Below are positions 32,201 through 41,745 of a stretch of DNA of 64,000 bases, one piece after another. The notes below the pieces were generated by a model. The model did not search any database and had not been told where the DNA came from. It was given only the letters and a program-made list of their open reading frames with translations. How positions within the stretch are numbered: position 1 is the first letter of the stretch; every line of letters starts with the position of its first letter. Made by a program: the position numbers and the translations under genes. Source of the stretch: Asterias rubens (Eukaryota; Echinodermata; Asteroidea; Forcipulatida; Asteriidae); contig NC_047066.1 in NCBI RefSeq assembly GCF_902459465.1, forward strand, positions 10,481,047-10,545,046, read 5' to 3'.

Positions 32201-34905
32201 TTAGTGTGTTCTGACAATCTTAGGAATTCTTTAGAGAACGATCGGAGTAATTTTGTACTAGAGGGGAAAAGTCTGTAAGTAAACATTTTGTTTGGGGTTT
32301 TAAAGAACGTTTGGACATCAAAAAGAGCACACAAAAAGACAAGAGTGGGGATCAAATAGCCGATCGAATAGATAATCGAACTGCCAAAGTTCGTGGGCCG
32401 TATTCATTATAGGCAAAAGTGCCGCAGTTTCACTCATTGTTACCAAGAGCATGCAATGTCTTATTCGAGTATATAAAATGAGTAGGGCAGATGGCCTACA
32501 GCTTTCGATTCAAACCGGACCTTCTTCAGAGGCATAAAACAAGTACAAACAAATACATATCCATTTATAGAAAAAAACCACAAAAATACGTATCCATTTA
32601 TAGAAAGAAAAAGAGGGGGGAGGGATTAAGGGAAGGATCCAGAAAAAAGAGGGACAATTGTAGCCAATCAAAGTTTCTATTTGAGAAATAATTGGTGGCT
32701 AGAACCAACAAGAGCAAAGTGGTGAGGACATAAAATGTTCTTGATTACTCGACCATAAAAGTGGTAAATGCATTGTATGTTTTATACAATTGTATTATAA
32801 ATATGTGAATAAAAAAGTGACCGTCGGATACGGACATTATAGCAAAGCAATTAGTATTGGTTTTTACCAGAGGTACCATGTGAAGCTCGTATAAAATGAC
32901 TTGGGTATAATTTTGTATACGAAATGAACTGTGTGTAAGATATTTCGGGGAGGCCTGCAAGTGACTTGTGTACCAAGTGAGCCACATTGTTTAGCAGCGA
33001 AAGCCTCCGTCAGCAGAGAGAAAATTAACATGATATCCATTATCGACAACCGTGTGGGAAAACGTTTTCGTATCCGGTCACCACTTTCTCACTAATATTT
33101 ACAAAAACAAATATCTCACTCGAGTAAACTATACATTATTTTATTTCATAACAAAAGAACAAGTGGTGGCAGGATACGGAAACTTTGCCACCGTGTTTTA
33201 TTTCGTTTTCTTCCTTTTGATGTATCATAATAATAAAACACATTCTACTGTACATTATAATGACTTGGGATTGAAGAATAGGACTCGAACCAACGACCTG
33301 CGGATGAAACGTACCAGCGCTCCGCCAAACGAGCCATCTAGCCCTTTGTGTCCAAGTTAAACCCTAACTCATTAAAAATGTTAACCTTTCAGTTTCTCTT
33401 GTGGTTCATAATATTTAATACATTTATAAATGACTCACCATAGCAAGAAAAGATGTGAGTAGAATAGCGATCTGTAGGAACCCAACACCAATGGTATCAA
33501 TGGCATCATTCACTGTATAGTCATCGTTATCATCCGATGGGTCCACTCCGCCAGGCTCGGTCTCGGGCACTGAGCGTGTCCCGTAATCAAGTACACCCGT
33601 GGGTTGCTCTGCATCAACGGGCGAGCCATCTGCTTTTGTCCCGCTGATTTCTGGAGGTGATATGCATTTTTATTTATTATTAGTAGTGAAAGCGAAATTG
33701 AGCACACCATTGATGTATTAAACCTTCTATAGTTTTCATGCATGATAATTAAAACGTAATGCAGTCTGTTGTTTTTGAGGCGGATAAAGTATATAGTGGA
33801 AGGTTTTGCCAATGTTCGCAGGGTTCTGCAAGGTATGTGGCATGTTGTACCCACCTCCTACTGTGGCTTCATTGTGGTCTGGGAATCTTAGGAATTCTTT
33901 AAAGGATTTTCGGGTTTGCATTCTGATACAAGAGGTGAAGATTTTAAAGTATGGGGGGAAAAGTTGGGGAACACCCTCTGCCAGACTGCCCTCTGCCACG
34001 GTGTAGGTTAATCACTTAGCTTTTTAATGAGCGGTATATTGTTTTCAACCGTCTGTTGTTCACTCTGGACACGTTTGGTAATTAGTCAAAATATGTATAA
34101 GCATAAAAATGACTTGGGGAGCTGTTGATAGTATAACCATTGTGAGAAACGACTCCATCTGAAGTAACGTGGTTTTTGAGAAAGAGGTAATTTCTCACTC
34201 AGTAAAATAATATTTGAATCTAAAAAAAAAGTCAGGCCTGAAGCATTTCTCAGGCATGCATCTCACACAAATTTGTACGAAGGGGAATTATTTTCTTTCG
34301 TTATTTTCTTGCAACTTCGATGACAAAATCACAGATTTGTAGTTTTATGCATATGTTAGGTTCAGCAAGTGATAAACCAAACGTGTACAGGATCCTCAAC
34401 CAAAAATGTTGTCTCTATTTTTGTCTTTTCGGGCTGGCCCAAAATGTGTGGCTCGGTTGACGTCACTTGGGTTATATTTTAATCAAAATGAAAGTTGCCT
34501 CAATGACTATTGAATTTTCTATTAATATTCTCTGTATTATTTGTAATGTCTCATAAACTTTTTATTGTTCTATTCTAATGATTGTCTGTAAAATAACACT
34601 GGTACCTGTGAAAAGGCGTGAGCCACTGACAGAGTTTTCCCATGATACACAATTGACAAATAAATAAATTTATAAATAAAGAAATACCTGAAACTTCAAA
34701 ACATAAATAAATAAATAAATAAATAAGCAACTCATTTTCGATTTGACACTTGTTTATGCCCAACGAAGTTACTTCAAAATTAGACATTAATATATATTTA
34801 TAACAAATTAAAAATAAAAGTAAAATGCCGGTCACCTTTAAGTGGATGTGTCTCGTCTTTTCTCAACCTCGTCTCTGTCCCCGTCCCCGTAGATTCACTG
34901 GCCAT
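20221..34905 (-). CDS. SVOP-like major facilitator transporter, 13 coding exons
   Basis: Coding exons in transcript order: 34836-34905 (start ATG), 33439-33650, 31698-31796, 30915-30986, 29606-29797, 27406-27531, 26762-26899, 25274-25347, 23522-23729, 22451-22580, 21881-21992, 21276-21447 and 20221-20334. All are GT-AG and in phase, giving 573 codons. The protein is a 12-TM organic-ion/synaptic-vesicle type carrier. A hydrophilic N-terminus (residues 1-75) leads into VNDAIDTIGVGFLQIAILL. Motif A-like DVYGRRP follows TM2, and FPESPRYFALTG after TM6 precedes a cytosolic loop. A glycosylatable luminal loop after TM7 carries NDT and NVT. The later motifs VYVFGRKGG and LEAYPTSTRSMALATGLFFA belong to the C-terminal half. 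Vertebrate SVOP is a membrane protein of synaptic vesicles; the substrate here is unknown. The tail after exon 13 is unresolved: splicing to 19855 would add Asp-Ser-stop, to 20072 Phe-Cys-Thr-stop, and read-through would stop at 20149. SVOP versus another SV2/SLC22 subgroup needs a tree. Confidence 0.87.
20440..20572. repeat. MITE-A fragment, reverse orientation
   Basis: GAACTGGACACCTTTGGTAA to GAAGTTGCGGGAGAATAATG; only the first third of the element. It lies in the intron before SVOP-like exon 13. Confidence 0.68.
21030..21256. mobile_element. MITE-I copy 2
   Basis: It matches 17767-18012 (CACCACTCTTTACATTTCG, GAGTTGTCCCTCATATGG, TTTTGCATTTAGAGAG). Its right end is 19 bp from the donor of SVOP-like exon 12 (21276). 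Confidence 0.75.
22177..22420. mobile_element. MITE-E copy 1 (palindromic)
   Basis: The arms mirror each other: AAGGCTCAATTTCATAGAGC with GCTCTATGAAATTGGGCCTT, and inside GAAATTTCTTCCTTGATAAA with its complement. This is the uninterrupted relative of the element split at 45867-46497. Confidence 0.85.
23088..23496. mobile_element. MITE-A copy next to an SVOP-like donor
   Basis: TTAAAGGCACTGAGATG at the left to AATAGTGTCCAGTGCC plus TTAA at the right. Inner blocks GAGGGAGCCGATTCTCAC and CATTGCTCGTTTCCAAGTAT are kept. The right end is 25 bp from the end of exon 9 (23522). Confidence 0.82.
24346..24667. mobile_element. MITE-A copy, reverse orientation, internally shortened
   Basis: From TTAAAGACACGGGACACC to AGTATCAAGTGTCTTTAA. 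The inner piece has TTGGTCGTCGAAGTTGCGAG and GGGAGCCGTTTCCCACAATG. It lacks part of the first third. Confidence 0.8.
24661..24745. repeat. dispersed repeat shared with 45555-45625
   Basis: GAAAGACAGCCCTGTGAGAC, TTTTGCGGGCACCCTGCCTC and GTCGTCCATT recur inverted near 45560-45630 (AATGGACGATG, GGGTGCCCGCAAAAGTCTCA). The plus-strand frame at the second site has no recognised homologue, so a repeat is the simplest reading. Confidence 0.6.
25597..25614 (+). repeat. poly-G tract
   Basis: Seventeen or so consecutive G in a GC-rich context (GTCGCCGCG...). Such tracts are often mis-sized in assemblies. Confidence 0.9.
25684..25806 (-). mobile_element. tRNA-derived SINE, minus orientation
   Basis: Read on the minus strand: box A (GTGGTCTAGTTATTAAGACA), box B (GGCTCGAATCCCACCCG), then the body GGCACTCGGGTAAGTACTGA. 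This is the same family as 2808-2992. Confidence 0.8.
25859..26073. mobile_element. MITE-H copy 1
   Basis: Perfect inverted ends TATAGACGATGTGACCT and AGGTCACATCGTCTATA enclose about 180 bp. The inside has CGTCATGTTTCGCCGGGCAA and CACAAAGGTTTTGCCCGGCG, which also partly mirror. The second copy is at 62724-62930. The long open frame across it is not a gene. Confidence 0.9.
26345..26727. mobile_element. MITE-A copy, forward orientation, full length
   Basis: TTAAAGGCAGTGTACACT to AATAGTGTCCAGTGTCTTTAA with all inner blocks. Its right TTAA is 34 bp from the end of SVOP-like exon 7 (26762). Confidence 0.88.
26925..27075. repeat. MITE-F half copy
   Basis: ACATTTTCAAAGGATGTTCA, AGCTTCCCTTCCAATATTAC and TGAGAAATGAGTAAAACAG match one arm of the family at 31854-32149 and 63066-63860. 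It begins about 25 bp upstream of the SVOP-like exon 7 acceptor. Confidence 0.7.
27641..27790. repeat. MITE-A fragment
   Basis: GCCTGTGAAAATGTTGACTC to GAGTGAGAAATCACATC, an inner piece of the TTCAGGCC subtype. Confidence 0.6.
27863..28114. mobile_element. palindromic element related in its ends to MITE-E
   Basis: GGGCCCAATTTCATGGCTCT mirrors AGAGCCATGAAATTTGGCCC, and GCTTACGGTAAGCACAGAAT mirrors TCGTAAGCGCAGAATTCGGC. The ends recall MITE-E but the core is different. Confidence 0.78.
28115..29270. other. SVOP-like intron 5, mostly featureless, one small hairpin
   Basis: AT-rich, no exon recognised. At 28488-28600 GCCTTTTTGAGACATGGCGG mirrors CCGCCATACCTCAAAAAGGC across about 70 bp, forming a small fold-back unit. 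The open frame 28533-28841 has no family resemblance. Confidence 0.5.
29277..29590. mobile_element. MITE-G
   Basis: Inverted ends: TTAAAAGGGACATCGCAAAT and GATGTCCCTTTAA, continuing as ATTGACGCCAAT and ATTGGCGTCAA. The right TTAA is 15 bp from the end of SVOP-like exon 5 (29606). The long minus frame at 29117-29818 is exon 5 plus read-through into this element. Confidence 0.85.
29811..29997. repeat. MITE-A fragment at a splice acceptor
   Basis: AAAGGCACTATGGTAATTAC through ACTCCCTCTGAAGTAAATTA to the AACAAGGATGC block, forward orientation. It starts 13 bp before SVOP-like exon 5 (29797). Its terminal sequence, read on the minus strand, supplies part of the pyrimidine tract (GCCTTTCTTTC). Confidence 0.75.
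30220..30254 (+). repeat. (GCCGTA)n short hexamer array
   Basis: About six GCCGTA/GTCGTA units. The same hexamers appear in shorter form near 42735 and 46690. Confidence 0.85.
30531..30865. mobile_element. MITE-C copy 1, carrying an inner perfect palindrome
   Basis: The whole element is an inverted repeat: GGAACACGTTGCCTTGGATC mirrors GATCGGTCCTAGGCAACGTG, and AAGTAGAATACAATGATCC mirrors GATTCATTGTATTCTACTT type sequence. At the centre lies a 36-bp perfect palindrome (30670-30705) containing GGTCGGCCATATGGCCGACC, absent from the second copy at 44979-45262. Confidence 0.88.
31310..31648. mobile_element. MITE-A copy, forward orientation
   Basis: TTAAAGGCAGTGGACACT to GTCCACTGCCTTTAA with typical inner blocks; slightly shortened in the middle (no TTTCGAGACC pair). 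It ends 50 bp from SVOP-like exon 3. Confidence 0.9.
31851..32149. mobile_element. MITE-F copy 1 (palindromic)
   Basis: TTAAAGGATTTGGGGGTAT mirrors TTTGTACCCAAATCC, with AGAATGTCCAC/GTGGACGTT and GTTTGAAGATAATG/CATTATCTTCAAAC inside and AAATACGTTTTATAAAACGT at the centre. Confidence 0.8.
32158..33438. other. SVOP-like intron 2, mostly featureless
   Basis: No exon recognised. The piece 32195-32300 belongs to a dispersed family also at 33850-33990 and 43050-43160 (shared AATCTTAGGAATTCTTTA). A box-B-like tRNA relic sits at 33278-33345 on the minus strand (GTTGGTTCGAGTCCTATTC). Confidence 0.45.
34065..34385. mobile_element. MITE-A copy, forward orientation, diverged
   Basis: CTGGACACGTTTGGTAATTA to GTGATAAACCAAACGTGTAC. 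Inner GTGAGAAACGACTCCATCTG and TTGAGAAAGAGGTAATTTCTC are recognisable. It lies between SVOP-like exons 1 and 2. Confidence 0.7.
34836..34905 (-). CDS. start exon of the SVOP-like gene
   Basis: This short first coding exon was found from its ATG (gactATGGCC) and donor (CTTAAAG|gtgacc). It encodes 23 residues rich in Thr, Ser and charge (MASESTGTGTETRLRK...) plus one base that joins the two bases opening exon 2 (33650) as a Glu codon. It contains a GGGACGGGGACAGAGACGAG run, a short G-rich purine tract. The phase match supports it, but a 70-bp exon carries little independent evidence. Confidence 0.7.
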
Positions 34906-35289
34906 AGTCGATCCCTCTATATGATTCCAAACAAATGTTTGCTGAATCGACTCAGCACAGAATCAGTGGAGAGTTTATTCTCTCAAAATTTCCCAAAAGC
35001 TCTTTTATTGGTGGCGTTCCAAAAAAATTACTACGGTGCTTTTTGTCTTTAGCGTTCCGAAGTGGGCCATCTAGAAATGAGTGGAAAAACCATATGCAAT
35101 GAAATAAAATAATAAACCATAATCAATAGTAGTGATGAATACGAGTTGTATACTGTTCGAAACGTCGTAACACTGGCTGTTCCCTGAGCCTACACTCACA
35201 CAAAAGAGATTTACATTGTACCTCGCAAGTTTAGGCCTACTGTTTATTTATAGTTTCTTCCTATTTATCCGGACCATGCAAAGCTTCAA

Positions 35290-35510
35290 AAATACTGAAT
35301 AGCAGTGCTATATTTGGTTTGCGGTAACACCATGTGTATCTGCTGTGATAGATTATGTTTTATTGAGAAATTGTCTTGTTTCGATATTATACTACTGCCG
35401 CGGACGAGATTTTTCACATTTGCGAGACTTATCACTTCTAAAAAGAGCTGCCCAGCTTGTTTACTACTTGGGCGGAAGGTAGGAAATCTGCCGGGATATA
35501 AACTCAACTG
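35290..35510. repeat. dispersed repeat, copy 1
   Basis: TTTGGTTTGCGGTAACACCA through GAGCTGCCCAGCTTG to GCCGGGATATAAACTCAACT. A diverged copy in the same orientation lies at 37222-37440. It has no recognised coding content. Confidence 0.65.
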
Positions 35511-35512
35511 CC

Positions 35513-35893
35513 GCGTTAAAGACAGTTGACGCTATTGGTAATTACTCAAAATAATTAATAGCATAAAACCTTACTTGATAACGAGTAATGGGGAGAGGTT
35601 GATGGTATAAAACATTGTGAGAAACGGCTCCCTCTGAAGTGACGTAGCTTTCGAGAAAGAAGTAATTTTCAACGAATTTGATTTCGAGACCTCAAATTTA
35701 GAATTTGAGGTCTCGAAATCAAGCGTATGAAAGCACACAACTTCGTGTGACAAGGGTGTTTTTTCTTTCATTATTATCTCGCAACTTCGACGACCGATTG
35801 AGCTCAAATTTTCACAGGTTGGTTTATGTTAAGATACACCAAGTGAGAAGACTGGTCTTTGACAATTACCAATAGTGTCCACTGTCTTTAATT
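35513..35893. mobile_element. MITE-A copy, forward orientation, near consensus
   Basis: TTAAAGACAGTTGACGCT to GTCCACTGTCTTTAA. The centre has a self-complementary pair: GATTTCGAGACCTCAAATTT and AATTTGAGGTCTCGAAATC. It lies upstream of the SVOP-like start. Confidence 0.9.
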
Positions 35894-36502
35894 AGTGTCA
35901 ATCAAATATAATCTTCCCAGTAATAACAAAATAATTCACATAATCACATGGTGTTACCGAAAAGCAAACATTGATACCTTACCATGCAATTCTTCAAATC
36001 CCACAAAACAATAAAACAAACAAAACAGACACAAACAAGTTTTTTTTCCAACAGCTGTCAGGATCCTCATCAGATGGCCGCTATTTTTCCCAAACACGAG
36101 TGTCCAAGAATACAGTCTGTGAGTCAGGGAACAACTATTAGAATTTCAAGGTAAACTATGAGAGAAATTCATTTTCCATTCTCAATAATGTATAAATAAT
36201 TAGCGTTGCCAATATTCACCAGCAGGCATGATGAAATGGAATAATATAAATTGCTTGTTTTTATTAGACAATGTGTACAAGTAACGCTTATCAGATTCAA
36301 CTGAACATATCAACCACTAATATATTTTTCTAAAACCACATTACTTCGAAGTGAAATGTTTCTCAAAATGCTTTATACAATCGAAAGCTTCTAACTAAAA
36401 CCCGGTATTGCCATCAGTTTTAAGAGTGTATCTCTAGTCATGCATTTCCACTTGACTGCTTATGTTACCGTGTGTTCATGATGTTGTGTCACTTTACATA
36501 AT

Positions 36503-36653
36503 GGGTGCGTTCGTTTAGCTCCCCCGAGTCTACCCCGGTGTGTGGCGTTTTTTTTTTCCAGGGCGAACGTGGGTAATTATCTGCACACGTTCGTCCTGGA
36601 AAAAAAAAATCCACACACCGGGGTCAACCCAGGGAAGCTAAACGAACGCACCC
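36503..36653. mobile_element. short palindromic element
   Basis: GGGTGCGTTCGTTTAGCT mirrors AGCTAAACGAACGCACCC. Inner arms CCCCGGTGTGTGG and GAACGTGGGTAATTATCTGC also pair, so almost all of its 150 bp can fold into one hairpin. Confidence 0.88.
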
Positions 36654-37584
36654 TATGTTACATCTGTGATGTTCATGTGGAGTGTGTCATTTTTTTTGCT
36701 ACTAACAAAGATTTTGCGCAGCTCGAAACGTACGGCTATTAACTATTTATTGTTTGTACTGTTTTCATGAAATAAAATTTAGTTTGAATAGAACTGAATC
36801 GAAGCATTATATTATAATTATACACAAGAACACAATCACTTGAATACCATACAACATGGTTTATTACGTTACAAAACGCTGTTATAAAAATCGCACCCGT
36901 ATATTCCTCAAATATTTACAGTGGGGCCATTTGAACCGAAGTCTATGTTTATTGCTGCTTGATTTGAGTATAGCTTTAGGTGATTACTTTCATTAAACGT
37001 TGCTGAATGATATTGTAGGCCGCCCAAATAACGGTATCCTGAGTGGAAACAAGTGTATTGCTGCATTTTAGTCAACCAGTAAACACGTTACCTATTCGTT
37101 ATTGTGTAATACACACATAATATATATCCTTGTAAATTAAGGTGAAAATGAGTCAAAGGCTATACTTTATATAGGATTTGTCTTGAGGCATTGCATGGTG
37201 AGGTATCAATATATAAATTTACTTGGTTTGCGGCAACACCATGTGTGTATCTACTTGCCAGGTAGAGTTTGTTCTTAGAGAACGGTCTTTCTTTATTCTA
37301 CAACCGCGGAGTAGATGTTCAGGGGTTCAGGAGACTTCTTAGTTCTGAAAAGAACTGTCCTGCTTTTTAACTATCACCTGGGCAGATGGTATAGAAATAG
37401 GCTGGGACTGCTACTTTAGCTTACAGGATCGTAATTAACTGCACTACTGCGGAGCCAGTTTTTGGGTTGGTCTCAACCTTTCGACTAAAAAGCTTGCTCT
37501 AGTCATCGTCAGCAGGAGACATGATAAACTTTATTTTGCCATACACTTATTGCCGCGATTGTACGAGTCCTATATAGGACGCTT

Positions 37585-37684
37585 GGGACAAGATTGAAGC
37601 GTCGTGTCCAAAATAATCGCTCCCGCACATTCGTGGGACAAGATTGAAGCGTCGTGTCCAAAATAATCGCTCCCGCACATTCGT
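37585..37684 (+). repeat. 50-bp unit duplicated in tandem
   Basis: GGGACAAGATTGAAGCGTCG...CCCGCACATTCGT occurs twice head to tail, identical by eye. Confidence 0.95.
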
Positions 37685-37825
37685 CCAAGTGAAGGGTCGC
37701 GTAACGTCGGACAAGGTTGGTGTCTCGTGGGCGTCATTCACGTTATTGATAAGTTAAAACATGTTTTTTTTTTAAGAGTGTGAGGTGGACAAGTTTGCAT
37801 GTATATTTTGTACAGAATTAATGCA

Positions 37826-37940
37826 TTGTAAAGTACTAGGGTTCGAATCCGACCAGAGTAATATGCTTGTGATTTTGTTCACAGGACTCGGGAAAGTTTA
37901 GAGTGTACAATGCTAACACACATCGGTGTAGGATAAGACC
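37826..37940 (+). mobile_element. tRNA-derived SINE, 5'-truncated
   Basis: Box B (GGGTTCGAATCCGACC) then ATATGCTTGTGATTTTGTTC, CACAGGACTCGGGAAAG and GCTAACACACATCGGTGTAG, as in 2808-2992. The box A half is missing or decayed. Confidence 0.78.
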
Positions 37941-38227
37941 AACATTAAGATTCTTTATCTCTGATGCCAATTTAACATCTCTGAACCCAAATTAACAAAA
38001 AAATTCATTGTGAAAACAAAAACAAAATCAATAATGACAAAGATGCGTTTAATAAATTCATTTCTTACGTAGCTTTTGCAGTTTAATCAGCCTTCGTGAA
38101 ATGTGGCTTTTTTATTCAAGAGGCAAGCAAATGAAATGGAATAGTCCAGATTTCACCTCGATTCTTCTGCGACAATGCACTCACGTACATGCAATAATTA
38201 TTTGCATCATAATGTATTCTTTTGAAC

Positions 38228-38577
38228 AGCTTAAAGGCAGTTGGCAATATTGGTAATTGTCAAAGACTAGTCCTCACAGTTTGTGTACCTCAACATATGC
38301 ATAAAATGACAAACCTTGCAATCGGTCGTCGAAGTTGCGAGATATTATAATGAAAGAAAAAACACCCTTGTCACGAAGTTGTGTGCTTATAGATGCTTGA
38401 TTTCGGAAGTCTCGAAATGATATTTGTGGAAAATTACTTCTTTCTAGAAAACTACATGTTTCTCACAATATTTTATACTGTCAACCTCTCCCCATTACTC
38501 ACAATCAAGCAAGGTTTTAAGGCAATAATTATTTTGAGTAACTATATCCAATAGTGTCCACTTCCTTTAAAAGCCTT
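38228..38577. mobile_element. MITE-A copy, reverse orientation
   Basis: TTAAAGGCAGTTGGCAAT to CCAATAGTGTCCACTTCCTT. A second copy follows directly in the other orientation, giving three adjoining copies up to 39120. Confidence 0.85.
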
Positions 38578-38937
38578 GGTAATTACTCAACCTAATTGTT
38601 AGCATAAAAACTTACTTGGTAACGAGCAATGGAGAGTTGTTGATAATATAAAGCATTGTGAGAAAGTAATGCATTTTTGAAAGAAGTAATTTCTCACTAA
38701 AACGTTTGAAATTTAATTCGAGACCTCAGACATAGCTGTGGTCTCGGATTCAAGCATCTAAAAGAACACAAATCATTAGTGTGCAACAAGGGTGTTTTTT
38801 CTCATTTTTTTCTCGCAACTTAGAGGACCAATTGTTTCCAAATTTTCACAGGTTTTTGTTATTTTATGCATATGTTGAGATACAACAAGTGAGAACACTG
38901 TCTTTGACAATATTACCAAAGGTGTCCAGTGCCCTTA
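38578..38937. mobile_element. MITE-A copy, forward orientation
   Basis: CCTTGGTAATTACTCAACCT to AAGGTGTCCAGTGCCCTTAA, the middle member of the run of three. Confidence 0.83.
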
Positions 38938-39120
38938 AAGGCAGTGGACACTGTTGGTAATAACTCAAACTAATTATTAGCATAAAAACTTTCTTTATTA
39001 TGAGTAATGGAGAGAGGTTGATGGTATAAAACATTGTGAGAAACGGCTCCCTCTGAAGTAGGGTAGTTTTCGAGAAAGAAGTAACTTTCCACGAATTTGA
39101 TTTCGATACCTCCCAATTAG
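38938..39120. repeat. MITE-A copy, forward orientation, 3'-truncated
   Basis: AGGCAGTGGACACTGTTGGT to TTTGATTTCGATACCTCCCA; it breaks off in the central block. Confidence 0.8.
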
Positions 39121-39583
39121 GATGATTGATGATACTTTATTAAATATTGGTTAAGTTGCAAACGAACACTGCAAAAAAAGTGTTAACATTTTCTAAAAAT
39201 TACTGTTGTCACATTATTTTTATAGATACCCAAAAAAATAATCAAAATTGACACCGTAATGGTAGGGTTTGTAGTGAACTATTCATGTTTAGACCATCAC
39301 TCTTGATAGTTCAAACAGCTGGTTGGGGTATTTTTTTATTAAGGAAATATCAGAGTAGACAGCAAGGTCTAACAGCCGTTTAAAACCGGCCGTCGAGGCC
39401 GTGCGAAAGGACCTAGCCGATGGCGAGGTCCTTTATAGGCCACATGGTTTTAAACGCATGTTGAAGACTGAGTCACCACTCTTGAATAAAAAATAAAAAA
39501 ACTAGTTAAAAGGGTAATAATTTTGAAAAAACTATCAAAATTTGTTGTAAGTTGTCAATACTTGTTTAAACACCTACACGTAA

Positions 39584-39810
39584 CGTGCTCTTCACCAATA
39601 GGAACAGCGAGACTGGAGTGCGTTTTGGCGACCCCAACCAAAAACTGTTTCGGTTGTTGGTCGTTGGTTCTGCTGTTCAGACGGAACGATAGCCGAGTTG
39701 TGAGCTCGGTTACCGTATTGGTTATGACGTCAGAAACAATTTTGGGTTGGGGTCGCCAAAATGCACTCCTGGCTGCATTCAGTTTCGCTGTTCCTATTGG
39801 TGGAGAGCAC
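39584..39810. mobile_element. palindromic element with GGAGTGCGTTTTGGCG arms
   Basis: CGTGCTCTTCACCAATAGGA mirrors TCCTATTGGTGGAGAGCAC type sequence. GGAGTGCGTTTTGGCGACCC mirrors GGGTCGCCAAAATGCACTCC. One arm also occurs alone near 20870-20890. Both long frames across it are artefacts of the palindrome. Confidence 0.85.
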
Positions 39811-39880
39811 ACATACATGTGTAGTTTTTACGTTAAAAACTTTACATGTGTTTTGTGTACACCAGATGACTATTGTATAA

Positions 39881-40694
39881 ACAGGGTGTTGCAAAAAAGT
39901 ATACATTTAGAAAAATGTATCCCAAATGGAGTTTTATAATAATATTATAAGTTTACAACAATTTGGCACTAATTATTGATGGACCAAGGTCATATTGCTT
40001 TTAATTTGTACCAAATCAATCCTCAACTGTTCCGCATGACTGAGCACTAAATAATTACTAAAATTTTAATTGACTTGCGCACAAAAGTGCAAGGGTTTTA
40101 AAGGCAGTGGACACTATTGGTAATTACTCAAAATAATTACCACCATAAAACCTTTCTTGATTACAAGTAATGGGGAGAGGTTGATAGTATATAACATTGT
40201 GATAAACAGCTCCTTCTGAAGTGACGAATAACACTTTACAAAAATGTTATGAAGTACAAGGCAAGTCGGAATCTGACAAAGAAACGATCTGTGCGACCTA
40301 GAACTGGTCGATCTGCTGCAAACATCAAATGTTGCATTTCTCATGATGATTTCAATTTGGTCTGCGTCCAAACTTGGTAGACTCATGGAGGACTGAGGGT
40401 TCATCCGATTTCTTAGCAAATTTGTCAGCAAAAACGCACATGCCTCACCTTCCCTACTACGGTGTTTGATTCTGGTAAAATCCTTTCACTTTTGTGCGCA
40501 AGCCAATTAAAATCTGACAAAAGTAATTAACTGATGCTCACTTATGCGGAACAGTTGAGGATCGATTTGGTAGAAATTTACAAAACTATGACCTTGATTC
40601 ACCAATACATAGTGCCAGATTTTATGGAAACTTGAAAAAAAATCAATTTGGGATACATTTTTTTTTAGATGTATACTTTTTTTAAACACCCTGT
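39881..40694. mobile_element. DNA transposon relic with about 190-bp inverted ends, MITE-A inside
   Basis: ACAGGGTGTTGCAAAAAAGT mirrors ...TTTAAACACCCTGT. The arms share AACTGTTCCGCATGA / TTATGCGGAACAGTT and TTGCGCACAAAAGTG / CACTTTTGTGCGCAA. A MITE-A piece (40098-40225) sits at the inner end of the left arm. Between the arms, KKRSVRPRTGR on the plus strand recalls a mariner-type N-terminus, but only weakly. Confidence 0.75.
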
Positions 40695-41114
40695 AGAGGT
40701 AGAAATACTTCCATGGTATTTATGTAACACGAGGACAATTAAACAAATGTGCGCTGTCAGCCATGGTCTGTGTGATGTACTTAGGTGTGTCATTTACCGA
40801 GTCGTCAAAAATTATGTCCGTCAAAACACCCCGAGTTGCAGAATTTTAAGGAGAATTGTTTTCCATTTTTGTGTTACTTTGGTTAGTTTGACGATCAATA
40901 AGGTGTGACGGTCATAAAATCGTCCATCTTTCAAACAAGTACTAATTATCATAACTGTTTACTGTAATCTCGGCAAAAATTAAAATGTGTGTTTGTGTAA
41001 TTCATAAAATCCAGACGGCTTATCATCAGTCTGGGTTAGAATTGTATACGTTATTTTTAGTTGCTCATTTTTTTGTTTACCCAAGTGTTCGGTTTTGTAT
41101 TGTCAAATATGTTT

Positions 41115-41745
41115 TGGAGGCAGTGGACACTATCGGTAATAATTCAAAATAAATATTAGCATAAAAACTTACTTGTTAACGATCAATGGAGAGCTGTTGA
41201 TAGTATAAAACATTGTGAGAAACAGGTCCCTCTGAAGTAACGTAGATTTCGAGAAAGTTATTTTCCACGAATTTGATTTCGAGACCTCAAAATAAGATTT
41301 TGTATATCCTTGACAGTTCACTCTTTTTGTTGTACTTTTTGTCTGAAGATTGAAAAAAATAATAATAATTATGCGAGTCGTGGCACGTCGCTACTCATTA
41401 AATGTCACTTCAAGACACACTTGTCCCACTTGGTGTGTCTCAACATATGCACAAAATAAATAACCTGTGAAAATTTGAACTCAATTGGTCGTCAAAGTTG
41501 TGAGATATAATGTCACACGAAGTTGTGTGCTTTCAGATGCTTGATTTCGAGACCTCAAATTCTAAATCTGAAGTCTCGAAATCATGTTTGTGGAAAATTA
41601 CTTCTTTGTCGAAAACTACGTTACTTCAAAGGGAGCCATTTATCACAATGTTTTATACTACCAACAGCTCTCCATTGTTTCCAAGTAAGCTTTTAGTCCA
41701 ACAAATATTTTGAGTAATTACCATTAGTGTTCAGTGCCTTCGAAA
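41115..41745. repeat. two MITE-A pieces facing each other
   Basis: A forward piece (41115-41290, GGCAGTGGACACTATCGG to GATTTCGAGACCTCAAAATA) is followed by unrelated sequence. A reverse piece (41400-41745) runs from GACACACTTGTCCCACTTGG to ACCATTAGTGTTCAGTGCCT. Confidence 0.75.

Larger units (their letters stand above)
36654..38225. other. intergenic region with small repeats
   Basis: No gene recognised. It holds the second copy of the 35290 repeat (37222-37440), a 50-bp direct duplication (37585-37684) and a truncated SINE body (37826-37940). The rest is AT-rich. Confidence 0.5.

Noticed and set aside
39523-39939. 138-codon plus-strand frame and its antisense partner
   Set aside because: They arise from the palindrome 39584-39810 and the start of the transposon relic.
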